Made by a program: the position numbers and the translations under genes | Part shown: one piece after another, positions 51,614 to 60,313 of the stretch | How positions within the stretch are numbered: the stretch's first letter is position 1 | Layout: the number at the start of each line of letters is the position of its first letter | Notes under the pieces: generated by a model | What the model was told of the DNA's origin: nothing | Databases searched by the model: none | What the model saw: the letters and a program-made list of their open reading frames with translations, nothing else | Source of the DNA: DASYXZ01 sp035308965 | Lineage (GTDB): Bacteria; Acidobacteriota; Terriglobia; UBA7540 | Assembly: GCA_035308965.1 (NCBI GenBank) | Contig: DATGFN010000019.1 | Span: 62,001-126,000, forward strand | Direction: 5' to 3' | Length of the DNA stretch: 64,000 nt

Positions 51614-54600
51614 GTGCAATCCTCGACCATTCTGATTTGGGCTCGTCGTCACGGGAACGCCGCCACATGGTCATTGCTCGCCGCCCTGTCGGTATTTGCC
51701 GCCGGAGGAATTCAGGCACAGAATTCCAAAGCTCGCACCTCGCCACCGACGGCCCAAGAGCGAATTGTCGATTACGGCCGCGACATCGCCCCGATCCTTC
51801 GTGCGTCTTGCGAGAAATGCCACGGGTCGAAAAACGTTCAAGCAAAACTTCGCTTGGATTCTCTGGGCGCGATCCTTCAAGGCGGGACGTCCGGCCAAGT
51901 CATCATCCCGGGCAATAGCGCGGACAGCCTTCTGGTAAAACGCCTCCTCGGATTGAGCGATGCTCCCCGAATGCCGTTTGGCGCCGACCCGCTTCCCCGC
52001 TCGCAAATTGATCTGATTCGCACCTGGATTGACCAGGGAAAGTTTACTGACGCGAGCCTCAGCGAACACAAGCAAGATGCCCACGCCGCAGAAGAGCTTA
52101 AACCAGCTCACCAGCAGGATGCGAGTGCCACCGCTGAAACAAAGCCTGTGCACTGGCCGTCCACATCCGATCCAGATCTTTTCGCCACGAAAGTCCGCCC
52201 GATATTTGCCGCGCGTTGCTACCAATGCCATGGCGCGAGCCTTCAGCAAAACGGACTGCGCCTGGACTCGCTCGCCGCGGCTCTGCGTGGCAGCGATTCG
52301 GGCAAAGTGATTGTTCCCGGGGATAGCACCAGAAGCCACTTGGTGCGCCGACTCCTCGCACTCGAACGTCCGCAAATGCCATACGGCGGCCCGCCTCTTG
52401 AAGCGGACGAAATCAAATTGATTCGCGATTGGGTTGATTCAGGCGCCCAGGGGCCGGACTCAATCGAGCCCATCGCAACGGTGAAACCGGCGAAGCATTG
52501 GGCCTACATCAAGCCAGTCCGGCCCGATCTGCCCAAGGTAAATGACGCCGCTTGGTGCCGGAATCCAATCGATTATTTTGTATTGGCGCGGCTCGAGAAG
52601 GAAGGTCTGAAACCCTCGCCCGAGGCGGACAAGGAGACGTTGATTCGACGCGTCAGCCTGGATCTGACCGCCCTGCCTCCGACTCCACAAGAGGTGGACG
52701 CTTTCCTCGCCGACCAAAGTCCTGACGCGTATGACAAATTGGTGGACCGGTTGCTTTCTTCCCCGCACTACGGCGAGAAATGGGCCGCGCCTTGGCTGGA
52801 TCTGGCCCGCTACGCAGACTCGAATGGCTATGAAAAGGACAACCTCCGCGTGGCCTGGAAGTATCGTGATTGGGTGATTGACGCCCTCAATCGGGATATG
52901 CCGTTCAAAGAGTTCACCATCGAACAAATTGCCGGCGACATGTTGCCGAATCCCACCACGGAACAGTTGATTGCCACGGGATTCCATCGCAATACCATGC
53001 TCAACCAGGAAGGCGGGGTGGATCACGAGGAATACCGCTTCTATTCGTTGATCGACCGAGTGAATACGACCGCCTCAGTATGGTTGGGGCTGACACTAGG
53101 TTGCGCGCAGTGCCACAATCACAAATTCGATCCGCTCACGCAAAAAAACTACTACCAGTTCCTCGCTTTCTTTGACAATGTCGAATACAAGAACTTGAAT
53201 CTGGGCCAGGGCGAGGGCCACATCCTGGAGCCCGAGATCGAGTTACCCACCTCCGATCAGGAAAAGAAAGCCAAAGAAATTCGCGGCGAAATTTCAAAAC
53301 TCCAATCCGTGCTGGACACGGAGACGCCTGACCTTGAATCTGAACAAGCCAAATGGGAAGAGGAAATGCGGGCAGCCGAGGGCCAATGGACTGTGCTTGT
53401 CCCAAGCCAAGTGGCCTCGCAGGGCGGTGCGACGCTAACGCTGCTGCCCGACCACTCTGTCCTCGCCAGCGGCAAGAATCCTGACGCCGACACTTACGCA
53501 TTTGATGCGAGCACCGATCGAACCACCATCACAGGCCTGCGCCTGGAAGTGCTGGGCGATCCCAGCCTCCCCAACGGTGGCCCCGGGCGCGATCCCGACG
53601 GCAATTTCTTTCTCAGCGATTTTGATTTGGAAACACGCCCGGCCAACGGTCACGGACCCCCTCAAACGATAATATTCAAAGGAGCGGAGGCTGATGAAGC
53701 GCAGGGCGGGTACGAAATCAAACGCATCGTAGATAAAAAGCGCAAACCGGACAGCGTGCAGGGGTGGGCGATTGACGATACTCTTTCCAGCAAGGTTAAA
53801 CTGCGGCAAGCCATTCTAGTTGCTGAAAATCCCATTGGGTTTGAGGGTGGAACTCTGCTGACCATCCACTTGAAGCACCGGATGCTTCATGCCCAACGCA
53901 ACATTGGTCGCTTTCGAATCGCCGTTACCACGATGGCAGAACCTTTAAAGACGGTCCACTTGGAAGCTCGGCTGCGTCCTGTGCTGGACATGCCGGCGGT
54001 CGAGCGATCCGCGGAACAGAAAAGCCAGCTTGCGGCCGCTTATCGCGCCCTGTCGCCGCAGCTTCAACCCACGCGCGACCAAATCGCCAAGCTCAACAAG
54101 GACTTGAAAGACTTGGGGATTGTGACAGCTCTCATCGTGCGCGAGCGGCCCGGGTTCGCGCGGCCATCAACCAATCTGCACGTGCGCGGAGCGTATTTAA
54201 GCCAGGGGGAGTTGGTCTATGCCAGCGTCCCCTCGGTCCTCAATCCACTGCCGCTTGACGCGATGCCCAACCGCCTCGGTCTCGCGGAGTGGCTGGTCTC
54301 GGACGACAACCCTCTGACTGCCCGCGTGACCGTAAATCATTTCTGGGAACAGATCTTCGGCCACGGGATTGTCGAGACCGCTGAGGATTTCGGCTCCCAA
54401 GGCGAACTCCCATCGCATCCGGAATTGCTGGATTGGCTGGCTACGGAATTTATGGGCGACGGTTGGAGCATGAAGAAAATCAAACGCGCCATCGTAACTT
54501 CGGCCACCTACCGCCAGTCGTCGCACGTCACGCCCGAACTTGTGGAGCGGGATCCTTACAACAAGCTCCTGGCGCGCGGACCGCGGTTTCGCGTAACCGC

Positions 54601-55225
54601 GGAGACGGTGCGCGATATCGCGCTCGCCGCCAGCGGCCTTCTGAGCCCGAAGATCGGCGGGCCCAGTGTCTTTCCGTACCAGCCCGAAGGCGTTTGGGAT
54701 GAACCATACAGCGGCGAGAAGTGGGTGGAGAGTTCGGGGGGAGACCGATACCGCCGCGGTTTATACACCTTCACCCGGCGGACTTCTGCCTACCCCAGCC
54801 TGCTGACTTTTGACGCCCCCAGTCGCGAGTTTTGCACCGTGCGCCGGGTGCGCACCAACACGCCCCTTCAAGCATTGACCACACTTAATGATCCCACCTT
54901 CTTTGAAGCAGCACGCGCCCTCGCCGTGCGCGTTCGCAAGGAAGCGGGGCCGGATGCTGCCGCTCGCGCCGCCTTTGCATTTCGGCTTTGCCTCAGCCGC
55001 AAACCTAAACCGGATGAACTGAATCGAGTTTTGGCGTTCTATAGCCAACAGTTCGAACATCACAAGAATGATCCTAAAGCCGCTATGGAAGTTGTCGGCG
55101 CCGAAAAACCTAAAGTGGCAAGCACCGTTCCCGCCCCGTCTTCTCAGCCCGATCCTGACCTGGCGGCGTGGACCATGGTCTCAAATGTGTTGCTCAATTT
55201 GGACGAGACGATTACCAAGCAGTAG
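51614..55225 (+). CDS. PSCyt1-PSCyt1-DUF1549-DUF1553 exported protein
   Basis: A 1203-residue exported protein. Its signal region is within residues 18-35. Two planctomycete-type cytochrome c domains (PSCyt1) carry haem motifs Cys66-Glu-Lys-Cys69-His70 and Cys202-Tyr-Gln-Cys205-His206. A DUF1549 domain follows (about 300-530, with a further CAQCHNHKFDP near 495), then a carbohydrate-binding-like insert (about 590-780) and the DUF1553 domain (about 860-1160, NRLGLAEWLVSDDNPLTARV ... RRVRTNTPLQALTTLNDPTFFEAARALA). Such proteins pair with DUF1501 proteins in Planctomycetes and Acidobacteriota. A redox role in polysaccharide breakdown has been proposed, not proven. Here the DUF1501 partner is 468 bp downstream. 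Start codon GTG with an AAGGA-type site. Confidence 0.9.
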   Translation: MQSSTILIWARRHGNAATWSLLAALSVFAAGGIQAQNSKARTSPPTAQERIVDYGRDIAPILRASCEKCHGSKNVQAKLRLDSLGAILQGGTSGQVIIPGNSADSLLVKRLLGLSDAPRMPFGADPLPRSQIDLIRTWIDQGKFTDASLSEHKQDAHAAEELKPAHQQDASATAETKPVHWPSTSDPDLFATKVRPIFAARCYQCHGASLQQNGLRLDSLAAALRGSDSGKVIVPGDSTRSHLVRRLLALERPQMPYGGPPLEADEIKLIRDWVDSGAQGPDSIEPIATVKPAKHWAYIKPVRPDLPKVNDAAWCRNPIDYFVLARLEKEGLKPSPEADKETLIRRVSLDLTALPPTPQEVDAFLADQSPDAYDKLVDRLLSSPHYGEKWAAPWLDLARYADSNGYEKDNLRVAWKYRDWVIDALNRDMPFKEFTIEQIAGDMLPNPTTEQLIATGFHRNTMLNQEGGVDHEEYRFYSLIDRVNTTASVWLGLTLGCAQCHNHKFDPLTQKNYYQFLAFFDNVEYKNLNLGQGEGHILEPEIELPTSDQEKKAKEIRGEISKLQSVLDTETPDLESEQAKWEEEMRAAEGQWTVLVPSQVASQGGATLTLLPDHSVLASGKNPDADTYAFDASTDRTTITGLRLEVLGDPSLPNGGPGRDPDGNFFLSDFDLETRPANGHGPPQTIIFKGAEADEAQGGYEIKRIVDKKRKPDSVQGWAIDDTLSSKVKLRQAILVAENPIGFEGGTLLTIHLKHRMLHAQRNIGRFRIAVTTMAEPLKTVHLEARLRPVLDMPAVERSAEQKSQLAAAYRALSPQLQPTRDQIAKLNKDLKDLGIVTALIVRERPGFARPSTNLHVRGAYLSQGELVYASVPSVLNPLPLDAMPNRLGLAEWLVSDDNPLTARVTVNHFWEQIFGHGIVETAEDFGSQGELPSHPELLDWLATEFMGDGWSMKKIKRAIVTSATYRQSSHVTPELVERDPYNKLLARGPRFRVTAETVRDIALAASGLLSPKIGGPSVFPYQPEGVWDEPYSGEKWVESSGGDRYRRGLYTFTRRTSAYPSLLTFDAPSREFCTVRRVRTNTPLQALTTLNDPTFFEAARALAVRVRKEAGPDAAARAAFAFRLCLSRKPKPDELNRVLAFYSQQFEHHKNDPKAAMEVVGAEKPKVASTVPAPSSQPDPDLAAWTMVSNVLLNLDETITKQ

Positions 55226-55256
55226 CAGTATGATGGTGAATTAATAGGCGCAGCTC

Positions 55257-55671
55257 ATGGACATGGAAAGTACCATGCAGTTCATCGTGAATCAGCAGGC
55301 GCAGTTTGTGGCTGACACCCACCAGCTACAAGAAAGCCAGAGAGAATCGGGGATCAAAAATCGACAAGTTGCACGTAGTTGTAAAACGGCATGATGAGGC
55401 CCATATCGGCACCAACGCAATTGTTACCAAATTGGCTGACCATCTGGAGGACTTTGTGGAACGGCAAAGCTGGCTCTTTGATGGTCACAAGCACCTGCTT
55501 GAAGCGCAGCAGGCGCTTTTTTATGCCCAAGTCCGCACTGAGCCCAAGGTGGAAAAGCTTGCGCAGGCTCAGCTTGATACAGAATCGAAGCTGAAGAGTT
55601 TCATTGACAAAGTGCGTCAGAATGTTTCCGGCGGAAATGGGAAGAAGAGTGGCGGAAAGGGCAAAAAATAG
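55257..55671 (+). pseudogene. Frameshifted coiled-coil protein gene
   Basis: An ATG at 55257 opens a frame reading MDMESTMQFIVNQQAQFV and continuing to about 55345. This is the usual N-terminus of small acidobacterial coiled-coil proteins. Without a shift it stops shortly after. In the +1 frame the helical body continues (LADHLEDFVERQSWLFDGHK, VEKLAQAQLDTESKLKSFID) to a Lys/Gly tail and stop at 55671. A single indel near 55340-55350 would restore one 137-138-residue protein. It is either a recent pseudogene or a sequencing/assembly error. The intact 3' part alone (55306-55671) would be predicted as a 121-residue gene. Confidence 0.6.
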
Positions 55672-55692
55672 CGCAACGAGCAATGGCTTCCG

Positions 55693-57180
55693 ATGAAAAA
55701 CTTTCCCTTAAATGACGCGCATGAAATGCTACGGTCCGTGACGCGACGATACTTCTTCAAGCAGGCGGGATTTGGCGTTGGTGCTGCGGCCCTCACTTCC
55801 CTTCTTAATCGTTCCCTGCTCGCAGGTGATTTAGGTTTGCCCGCGGGTTCCCCTAGGGCTGAAGTGAACCCAATGTCACCCCGCCCACCTATGTTTGCGC
55901 CCAAAGCCAAGAGCATCATTTATCTCTTCATGGCGGGCGCGCCGTCCCAGGTTGACTTGCTCGATTACAAACCCAAGCTTCAGGAATTGAATGGCGAGCA
56001 TATTCCGGAATCCATGTTAAAAGGCGAACGCTTCGCCTTTATCCGGGGAGTTCCCAAGCTCCTCGGCTCGCCTTATGAGTTCAAGAAATGGGGCAAGTCG
56101 GGCGCCGAAATTTCCGAACTGCTCCCTCACCTGGGCGAAATTGCCGATGATATTTCCATTGTGCGCTCCGTCCACACCACCCAATTCAATCACGCACCCG
56201 CGCAAATTTTCATGAACACGGGGTTTCAAATCATCGGGCGTCCCAGCATGGGCTCATGGCTCACCTACGGCCTGGGCAGCGAGTGCCAGGACCTGCCCGG
56301 ATTTGTGGTGCTGATCTCGGGCGAAAACGATCCCGACGGCGGCAAAGCATGCTGGGGCAGCGGATTCCTTCCCACTGTCTATCAGGGCGTTCAATTCCGA
56401 TCGCAAGGCGACCCGGTGCTGTTCCTCACCAATCCGGAAGGAGTCTCCCCCGAAGTGCGGCGCCAGACGCTTGACGCCATTAAAGAATTGAATGAGATGA
56501 ATTTGAAGAGCGTGGGCGATCCGGAAATCACCACTCGAGTCGCGTCTTACGAAATGGCCTACCGCATGCAATCGAGTGTGCCGGATCTGATGGATATTGC
56601 CAAAGAGCCGGAATCCATTCAAGAATTATATGGGACCGAACCCGGCAAGAAATCATTCGCCAACAATTGTCTGCTGGCGCGGCGGTTGGTGGAGCGCGGC
56701 GTTCGGTTTGTGCAACTCTATCATCGTGGCTGGGACAATCACGGCACTTCGAGCGGGGATGACATTGTCAACCGCCTCTCCAGCCTCTGCCGCGAGACTG
56801 ACATGGCCGCCGCCGCGCTGATCAAAGACCTGAAGCAGCGCGGCCTTCTTGATTCCACGTTGGTGGTCTGGGGTGGAGAATTCGGCCGTACTCCGATGAA
56901 CGAAGCGCGCAACCGCTCAAAATTCCTTGGCCGCGATCATCACCCACGCGCTTTCAGCATGTGGATGGCGGGCGGCGGCATTAAACCAGGTGTCACACTC
57001 GGCCAGACCGACGAGCTGGGTTATAACCCCGTCGAGGATCCGGTGGAAGTTCATGACCTCCACGCCACACTCCTTTATTTGATGGGGATTGACCACACCA
57101 AACTCACCTACCGCTTTCAGGGCCGCGATTTCCGTCTGACCGATGTTTCGGGAAATGTGGTGAAGCAGCTTCTGGCCTGA
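55693..57180 (+). CDS. DUF1501 exported protein (sulfatase-like)
   Basis: A 495-residue protein. The N-terminal RRYFFKQAGFGVGAAALTSLL (19-39) is a twin-arginine-type signal. The alkaline-phosphatase/sulfatase-fold domain contains SIIYLFMAGAPSQVDLLDYKP, FNHAPAQIFMNTGF, WDNHGTSSGDD, VVWGGEFGRTP and GRDHHPRAFSMWMAGGGI, the hallmarks of DUF1501. Conserved Asp/His residues suggest metal binding, but no reaction is established. It acts as a pair with the PSCyt1/DUF1553 gene upstream, as is usual for this family. Confidence 0.9.
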   Translation: MKNFPLNDAHEMLRSVTRRYFFKQAGFGVGAAALTSLLNRSLLAGDLGLPAGSPRAEVNPMSPRPPMFAPKAKSIIYLFMAGAPSQVDLLDYKPKLQELNGEHIPESMLKGERFAFIRGVPKLLGSPYEFKKWGKSGAEISELLPHLGEIADDISIVRSVHTTQFNHAPAQIFMNTGFQIIGRPSMGSWLTYGLGSECQDLPGFVVLISGENDPDGGKACWGSGFLPTVYQGVQFRSQGDPVLFLTNPEGVSPEVRRQTLDAIKELNEMNLKSVGDPEITTRVASYEMAYRMQSSVPDLMDIAKEPESIQELYGTEPGKKSFANNCLLARRLVERGVRFVQLYHRGWDNHGTSSGDDIVNRLSSLCRETDMAAAALIKDLKQRGLLDSTLVVWGGEFGRTPMNEARNRSKFLGRDHHPRAFSMWMAGGGIKPGVTLGQTDELGYNPVEDPVEVHDLHATLLYLMGIDHTKLTYRFQGRDFRLTDVSGNVVKQLLA

Positions 57181-57191
57181 TCCGAAAAGCC

Positions 57192-57226
57192 TGGAAAATA
57201 GAAATTGGAAAATGGAAACTGGTGAA
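57192..57226. repeat. Heptamer tandem array, 5 units
   Basis: TGGAAAA TAGAAAT TGGAAAA TGGAAAC TGGTGAA begins 11 bp after the DUF1501 stop. Exact 7-bp phase. The remaining gap to 57385 shows no other feature. Confidence 0.75.
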
Positions 57227-57385
57227 AAACATGTTTGTGCAAAGGCCCAATTCGCGGAAATTATTAGTACATACACTTCGCACGAGAATCATTGCTTTAA
57301 CGTCTGACCCTTCTTGAAGTCCTTCCCGGTCCTCACCCGCAACCTGAGTGGTATGCGGAGTTGCCTTGTGTTATAAGTTTCGCCC

Positions 57386-58303
57386 ATGGCAGGCCTTCCT
57401 CAAGGGTCGATCCGTCTGTTCCGCCTTGCTGGAGTTGACCTCTACCTGCACTGGTCCTGGTTTCTGGTGGGGGCGTTTGAAATCAACAACCGCGCCGGAA
57501 GTTATACCTCGATCACCTGGAACATCCTTGAGTATCTGGCGCTGTTCCTCATCGTGATTCTTCACGAGTATGGCCATGCCCTCGCGTGCCGTCAGGTCGG
57601 AGGGACGGCGAATCAGATCGTCCTTTGGCCACTGGGCGGGGTGGCGTATGTGAAACCTCCGCCGCGCCCAGGCCCCACACTCTGGAGCATCGCCGCCGGG
57701 CCGCTGGTGAACCTGGCGCTGGTTCCCGTCTTGTCACTACTTGGGATTATGAACCGGTCGCTCGGATGGGCGGCATCGATGCCCAACGCCCACGCCTTGT
57801 TGCGGACGGTATGGTTTATTAATTTGGGTTTGTTGATATTCAACCTGCTCCCCATCTACCCGCTGGATGGCGGACAGATTCTTCGGGCTCTATTGTGGTT
57901 TCCCCTGGGGCGCGCGCGCAGCTTGATGGCGGTTACCATCCTCGGTTTTATAGGCGTGGCCGGGATGATCGCGCTCGCCATTTTGCTTCAGTCCCCCTGG
58001 TTTGGCGTTCTCTCAGTGTTCATCCTGATGAATTGCTGGGGCGGGCTTCGCCAAGCGCAAGCGTTGTCGCGATTTGCAAAGTTGCCGCGCCGGGAGGGGT
58101 TCGCCTGCCCATCGTGCAAGGCGGCGCCCCTGATAGGAGCCGTCTGGAAGTGCAACCGATGTCAGAAGCCGTTTGACACTTTTCTGACGCGCGCCGTATG
58201 TCCGAATTGCTCAATTTCGTTTGATGCAACGAGGTGTGTGGACTGTGGCGCAATGCATCCCATGAACGAGTGGATTGTCCCGGCCCCTGAAGTTCAAAAG
58301 TAG
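57386..58303 (+). CDS. Site-2 protease family (M50) with zinc-ribbon tail
   Basis: A 305-residue integral membrane metalloprotease. The zinc-binding motif is His60-Glu61-x2-His64 (VILHEYGHALACRQ) and the third ligand region is LLPIYPLDGGQILRALL. About six helices precede residue 225. The C-terminal 75 residues carry four CxxC knuckles (FACPSC, KCNRC, VCPNC, RCVDC), two small zinc ribbons on the cytoplasmic side. Site-2 proteases cut membrane-spanning anti-sigma or regulatory proteins. The zinc tail probably recruits a partner or substrate (inference). The gene is alone, with the amidohydrolase 54 bp downstream. Confidence 0.9.
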   Translation: MAGLPQGSIRLFRLAGVDLYLHWSWFLVGAFEINNRAGSYTSITWNILEYLALFLIVILHEYGHALACRQVGGTANQIVLWPLGGVAYVKPPPRPGPTLWSIAAGPLVNLALVPVLSLLGIMNRSLGWAASMPNAHALLRTVWFINLGLLIFNLLPIYPLDGGQILRALLWFPLGRARSLMAVTILGFIGVAGMIALAILLQSPWFGVLSVFILMNCWGGLRQAQALSRFAKLPRREGFACPSCKAAPLIGAVWKCNRCQKPFDTFLTRAVCPNCSISFDATRCVDCGAMHPMNEWIVPAPEVQK

Positions 58304-58357
58304 TAAGACCGGGACAGGATCTCTCCCGCCAAGGTCAGACTTCAAGACGAAGTCAGT

Positions 58358-60148
58358 ATGAAAAAGGCAAAAACTCAATTCGAGGTGATCGTGCTCAAAA
58401 AGCTAAATTCCGGCAAGAGACTTGTGATCGCCGCAGTGATTCTGTGCCTTGGTCTTTGGGGCTCGCTTGGCGCCCTTTCGCCCTCTCTATCGAACGAAGA
58501 CGGGCAAACCGTAATGCAACAAAGCGCGCCCTACGACATTTTGATCAAGAACGGGCACATTCTGGATGGAGCGGGCAATCCCTGGTTTGCCGGCGACATC
58601 GCTGTGCGCGGCGACCGCATTGTGGCCATCGGAAAACTTGGCGACGTGCCGGCCCAACGCATTATTGACGCCACAGGACTGGTGGTGGCTCCGGGGTTTA
58701 TTGATATGCTCGGCCAGTCTGAGACTTCCCTCCTCATCGACAACCGCTCGCTTAGTAAATTGTCGCAGGGCATCACCTCCGAGATTACCGGCGAAGGTGG
58801 CTCGATTGCTCCGCAAAACGAGCGCACACTCGCACCCGCCAAGCCCTTCATGGACCATTACCATCTCAAGATTGACTGGACGACTCTGGACGGCTACTTC
58901 CGCCGCCTGGAAAAAGAAGGGACGCCCCTCAATATCGGTACTTACGTAGGCGCCGCTCAAGTCCGCGAAGCCGTGCTGGGGGACGATGATCGCCCGCCTA
59001 CTTCGACCGAATTGGACCAGATGAAGGAATTGGTGGCGCAAGCCATGAAACACGGGGCGATGGGTCTTTCAACGGCTCTCATATACCCTCCCGGTCATTA
59101 CGCCAAGACGGAGGAACTAATCGCGCTGGCCAGCGTTGCCGCTCAGTTTGGGGGCCTGTACGCCACTCACATGCGCAGCGAAGGCCGCTCGGAAACGGAG
59201 GCGATGGATGAAGCTTTTCGCATTGGCCGCGAAGCAGGCCTGCCCGTGGAAATTTTTCACCTTAAGGTAAGCGGAAAGCCGCGATGGGGAGGGATGACGC
59301 AAGTCGTGGCGAAGATTCAAGCAGCGCGCGATTCCGGCCTGGATGTCGCCGCCGACATGTACCCCTATCTTGCGGGCGCAACGGCGCTGGCCTCCTGCCT
59401 CCCGCCATGGGTGGCTGATGGGGGCGCAGACAAGCTGCTCGAGCGGCTTCGCGACCCGGCGATTCGAAAGCGCATCAGCGAAGAGATGGCGGTGGATCAG
59501 CCCACTTGGGAAAATCTTTATAACGATAGTGGCGGCGCAACTGGAGTGATGATTTCCGGAGTATTTAATCCAAACCTGAAACAGTTCAACGGTAAAACGG
59601 TGGCGGAAATGGCGGAAGCCAAAGGTAAGCCGCCGCTCGAGGCCATGTTCGATTTCATCCTCGCCGATGGCGGACAGACGGGCGCGCTTTATTTCATTGC
59701 CAGCGAGAAAGATCTTCAAGAGGGATTGAAACAACCGTGGACCAGCATTGGGCTGGACGCCAATGAGATGTCGCTGGATGGTCCGCTCTTCGAGGCCCAC
59801 ACCCACCCGCGCGCCTTTGGTTCGATGCCAAGATTCCTGGGCCACTACGTTCGAGACCTTCAATTGGTGCGACTTGAAGAGGCAATCCGCAAGGTCACCT
59901 CCCTCCCCGCCGAGCGGGAGCACCTGGCGGCGCGGGGATTGTTGAAGCCAGGATTTTTCGCGGACATCACCGTCTTCGATCCGGGAACAATAAAAGACAA
60001 CGCCACCTATGCGATGCCCGCTCAACTCTCAAGCGGCGTCGAGTTTGTCATCGTGAATGGCCAGTTGGAATATGAGCACGGGAAGCTAACCGGCGCGAAA
60101 GCGGGACGCGTTCTTCGCGGCCCGGGGTGGAGATTTGAGGGAAACTAA
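58358..60148 (+). CDS. D-aminoacylase-like amidohydrolase with altered metal motif
   Basis: A 596-residue protein. Signal peptide or anchor (about 20-40), then the amidohydrolase fold of the N-acyl-D-amino-acid deacylase group (PYDILIKNGHILDGAGNPWF, GLYATHMRSEGRSETEAMDEAF, GLDVAADMYPYLAGATALASCLPPW). The canonical metal motif GFIDxHxH is replaced by GFIDMLGQSE (113-122), and the cysteine expected after the next strand is absent (ITGEGGSIAP). Ligands further on, including His in YATHMRSE and IFHLKVSG, remain. A subgroup with exactly this LGQSE variant occurs in Bacteroidota and Acidobacteriota; its activity is not established. The enzyme may use one metal ion or be a different hydrolase. Confidence 0.85.
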   Translation: MKKAKTQFEVIVLKKLNSGKRLVIAAVILCLGLWGSLGALSPSLSNEDGQTVMQQSAPYDILIKNGHILDGAGNPWFAGDIAVRGDRIVAIGKLGDVPAQRIIDATGLVVAPGFIDMLGQSETSLLIDNRSLSKLSQGITSEITGEGGSIAPQNERTLAPAKPFMDHYHLKIDWTTLDGYFRRLEKEGTPLNIGTYVGAAQVREAVLGDDDRPPTSTELDQMKELVAQAMKHGAMGLSTALIYPPGHYAKTEELIALASVAAQFGGLYATHMRSEGRSETEAMDEAFRIGREAGLPVEIFHLKVSGKPRWGGMTQVVAKIQAARDSGLDVAADMYPYLAGATALASCLPPWVADGGADKLLERLRDPAIRKRISEEMAVDQPTWENLYNDSGGATGVMISGVFNPNLKQFNGKTVAEMAEAKGKPPLEAMFDFILADGGQTGALYFIASEKDLQEGLKQPWTSIGLDANEMSLDGPLFEAHTHPRAFGSMPRFLGHYVRDLQLVRLEEAIRKVTSLPAEREHLAARGLLKPGFFADITVFDPGTIKDNATYAMPAQLSSGVEFVIVNGQLEYEHGKLTGAKAGRVLRGPGWRFEGN

Positions 60149-60184
60149 TACAAACGAATTTGCAATGGTTACGAATTCCCCCGG

Positions 60185-60240
60185 CCCCTCGCTCGCCTAG
60201 GCGAAAGAGGGTGGTCTGCCGCAGGCGACCGGGTGAGGGG
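60185..60240. repeat. GC-rich palindromic repeat between convergent genes
   Basis: CCCCTC (60185-60190) pairs with GAGGGG (60235-60240). Inside are GTC-TGCC-GCA-GGC-GAC and CGCCTAGGCG hairpins. It sits in the 165-bp gap between convergent genes and probably ends both transcripts. Palindromes of this composition are widespread dispersed repeats in GC-rich genomes. Confidence 0.5.
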
Positions 60241-60313
60241 GTGCTGACTGATGCGTCTCATATGTAGCGAAATTTCTTGCGCGATCTAGTACCGTTGGGC
60301 GATGACGCGATTT

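Noticed and set aside
55306..55671. Intact 121-residue gene
   Set aside because: Its first residues are out of keeping with the rest, and a family-like N-terminus lies in another frame just upstream (55257), so a frameshifted gene is the better reading.
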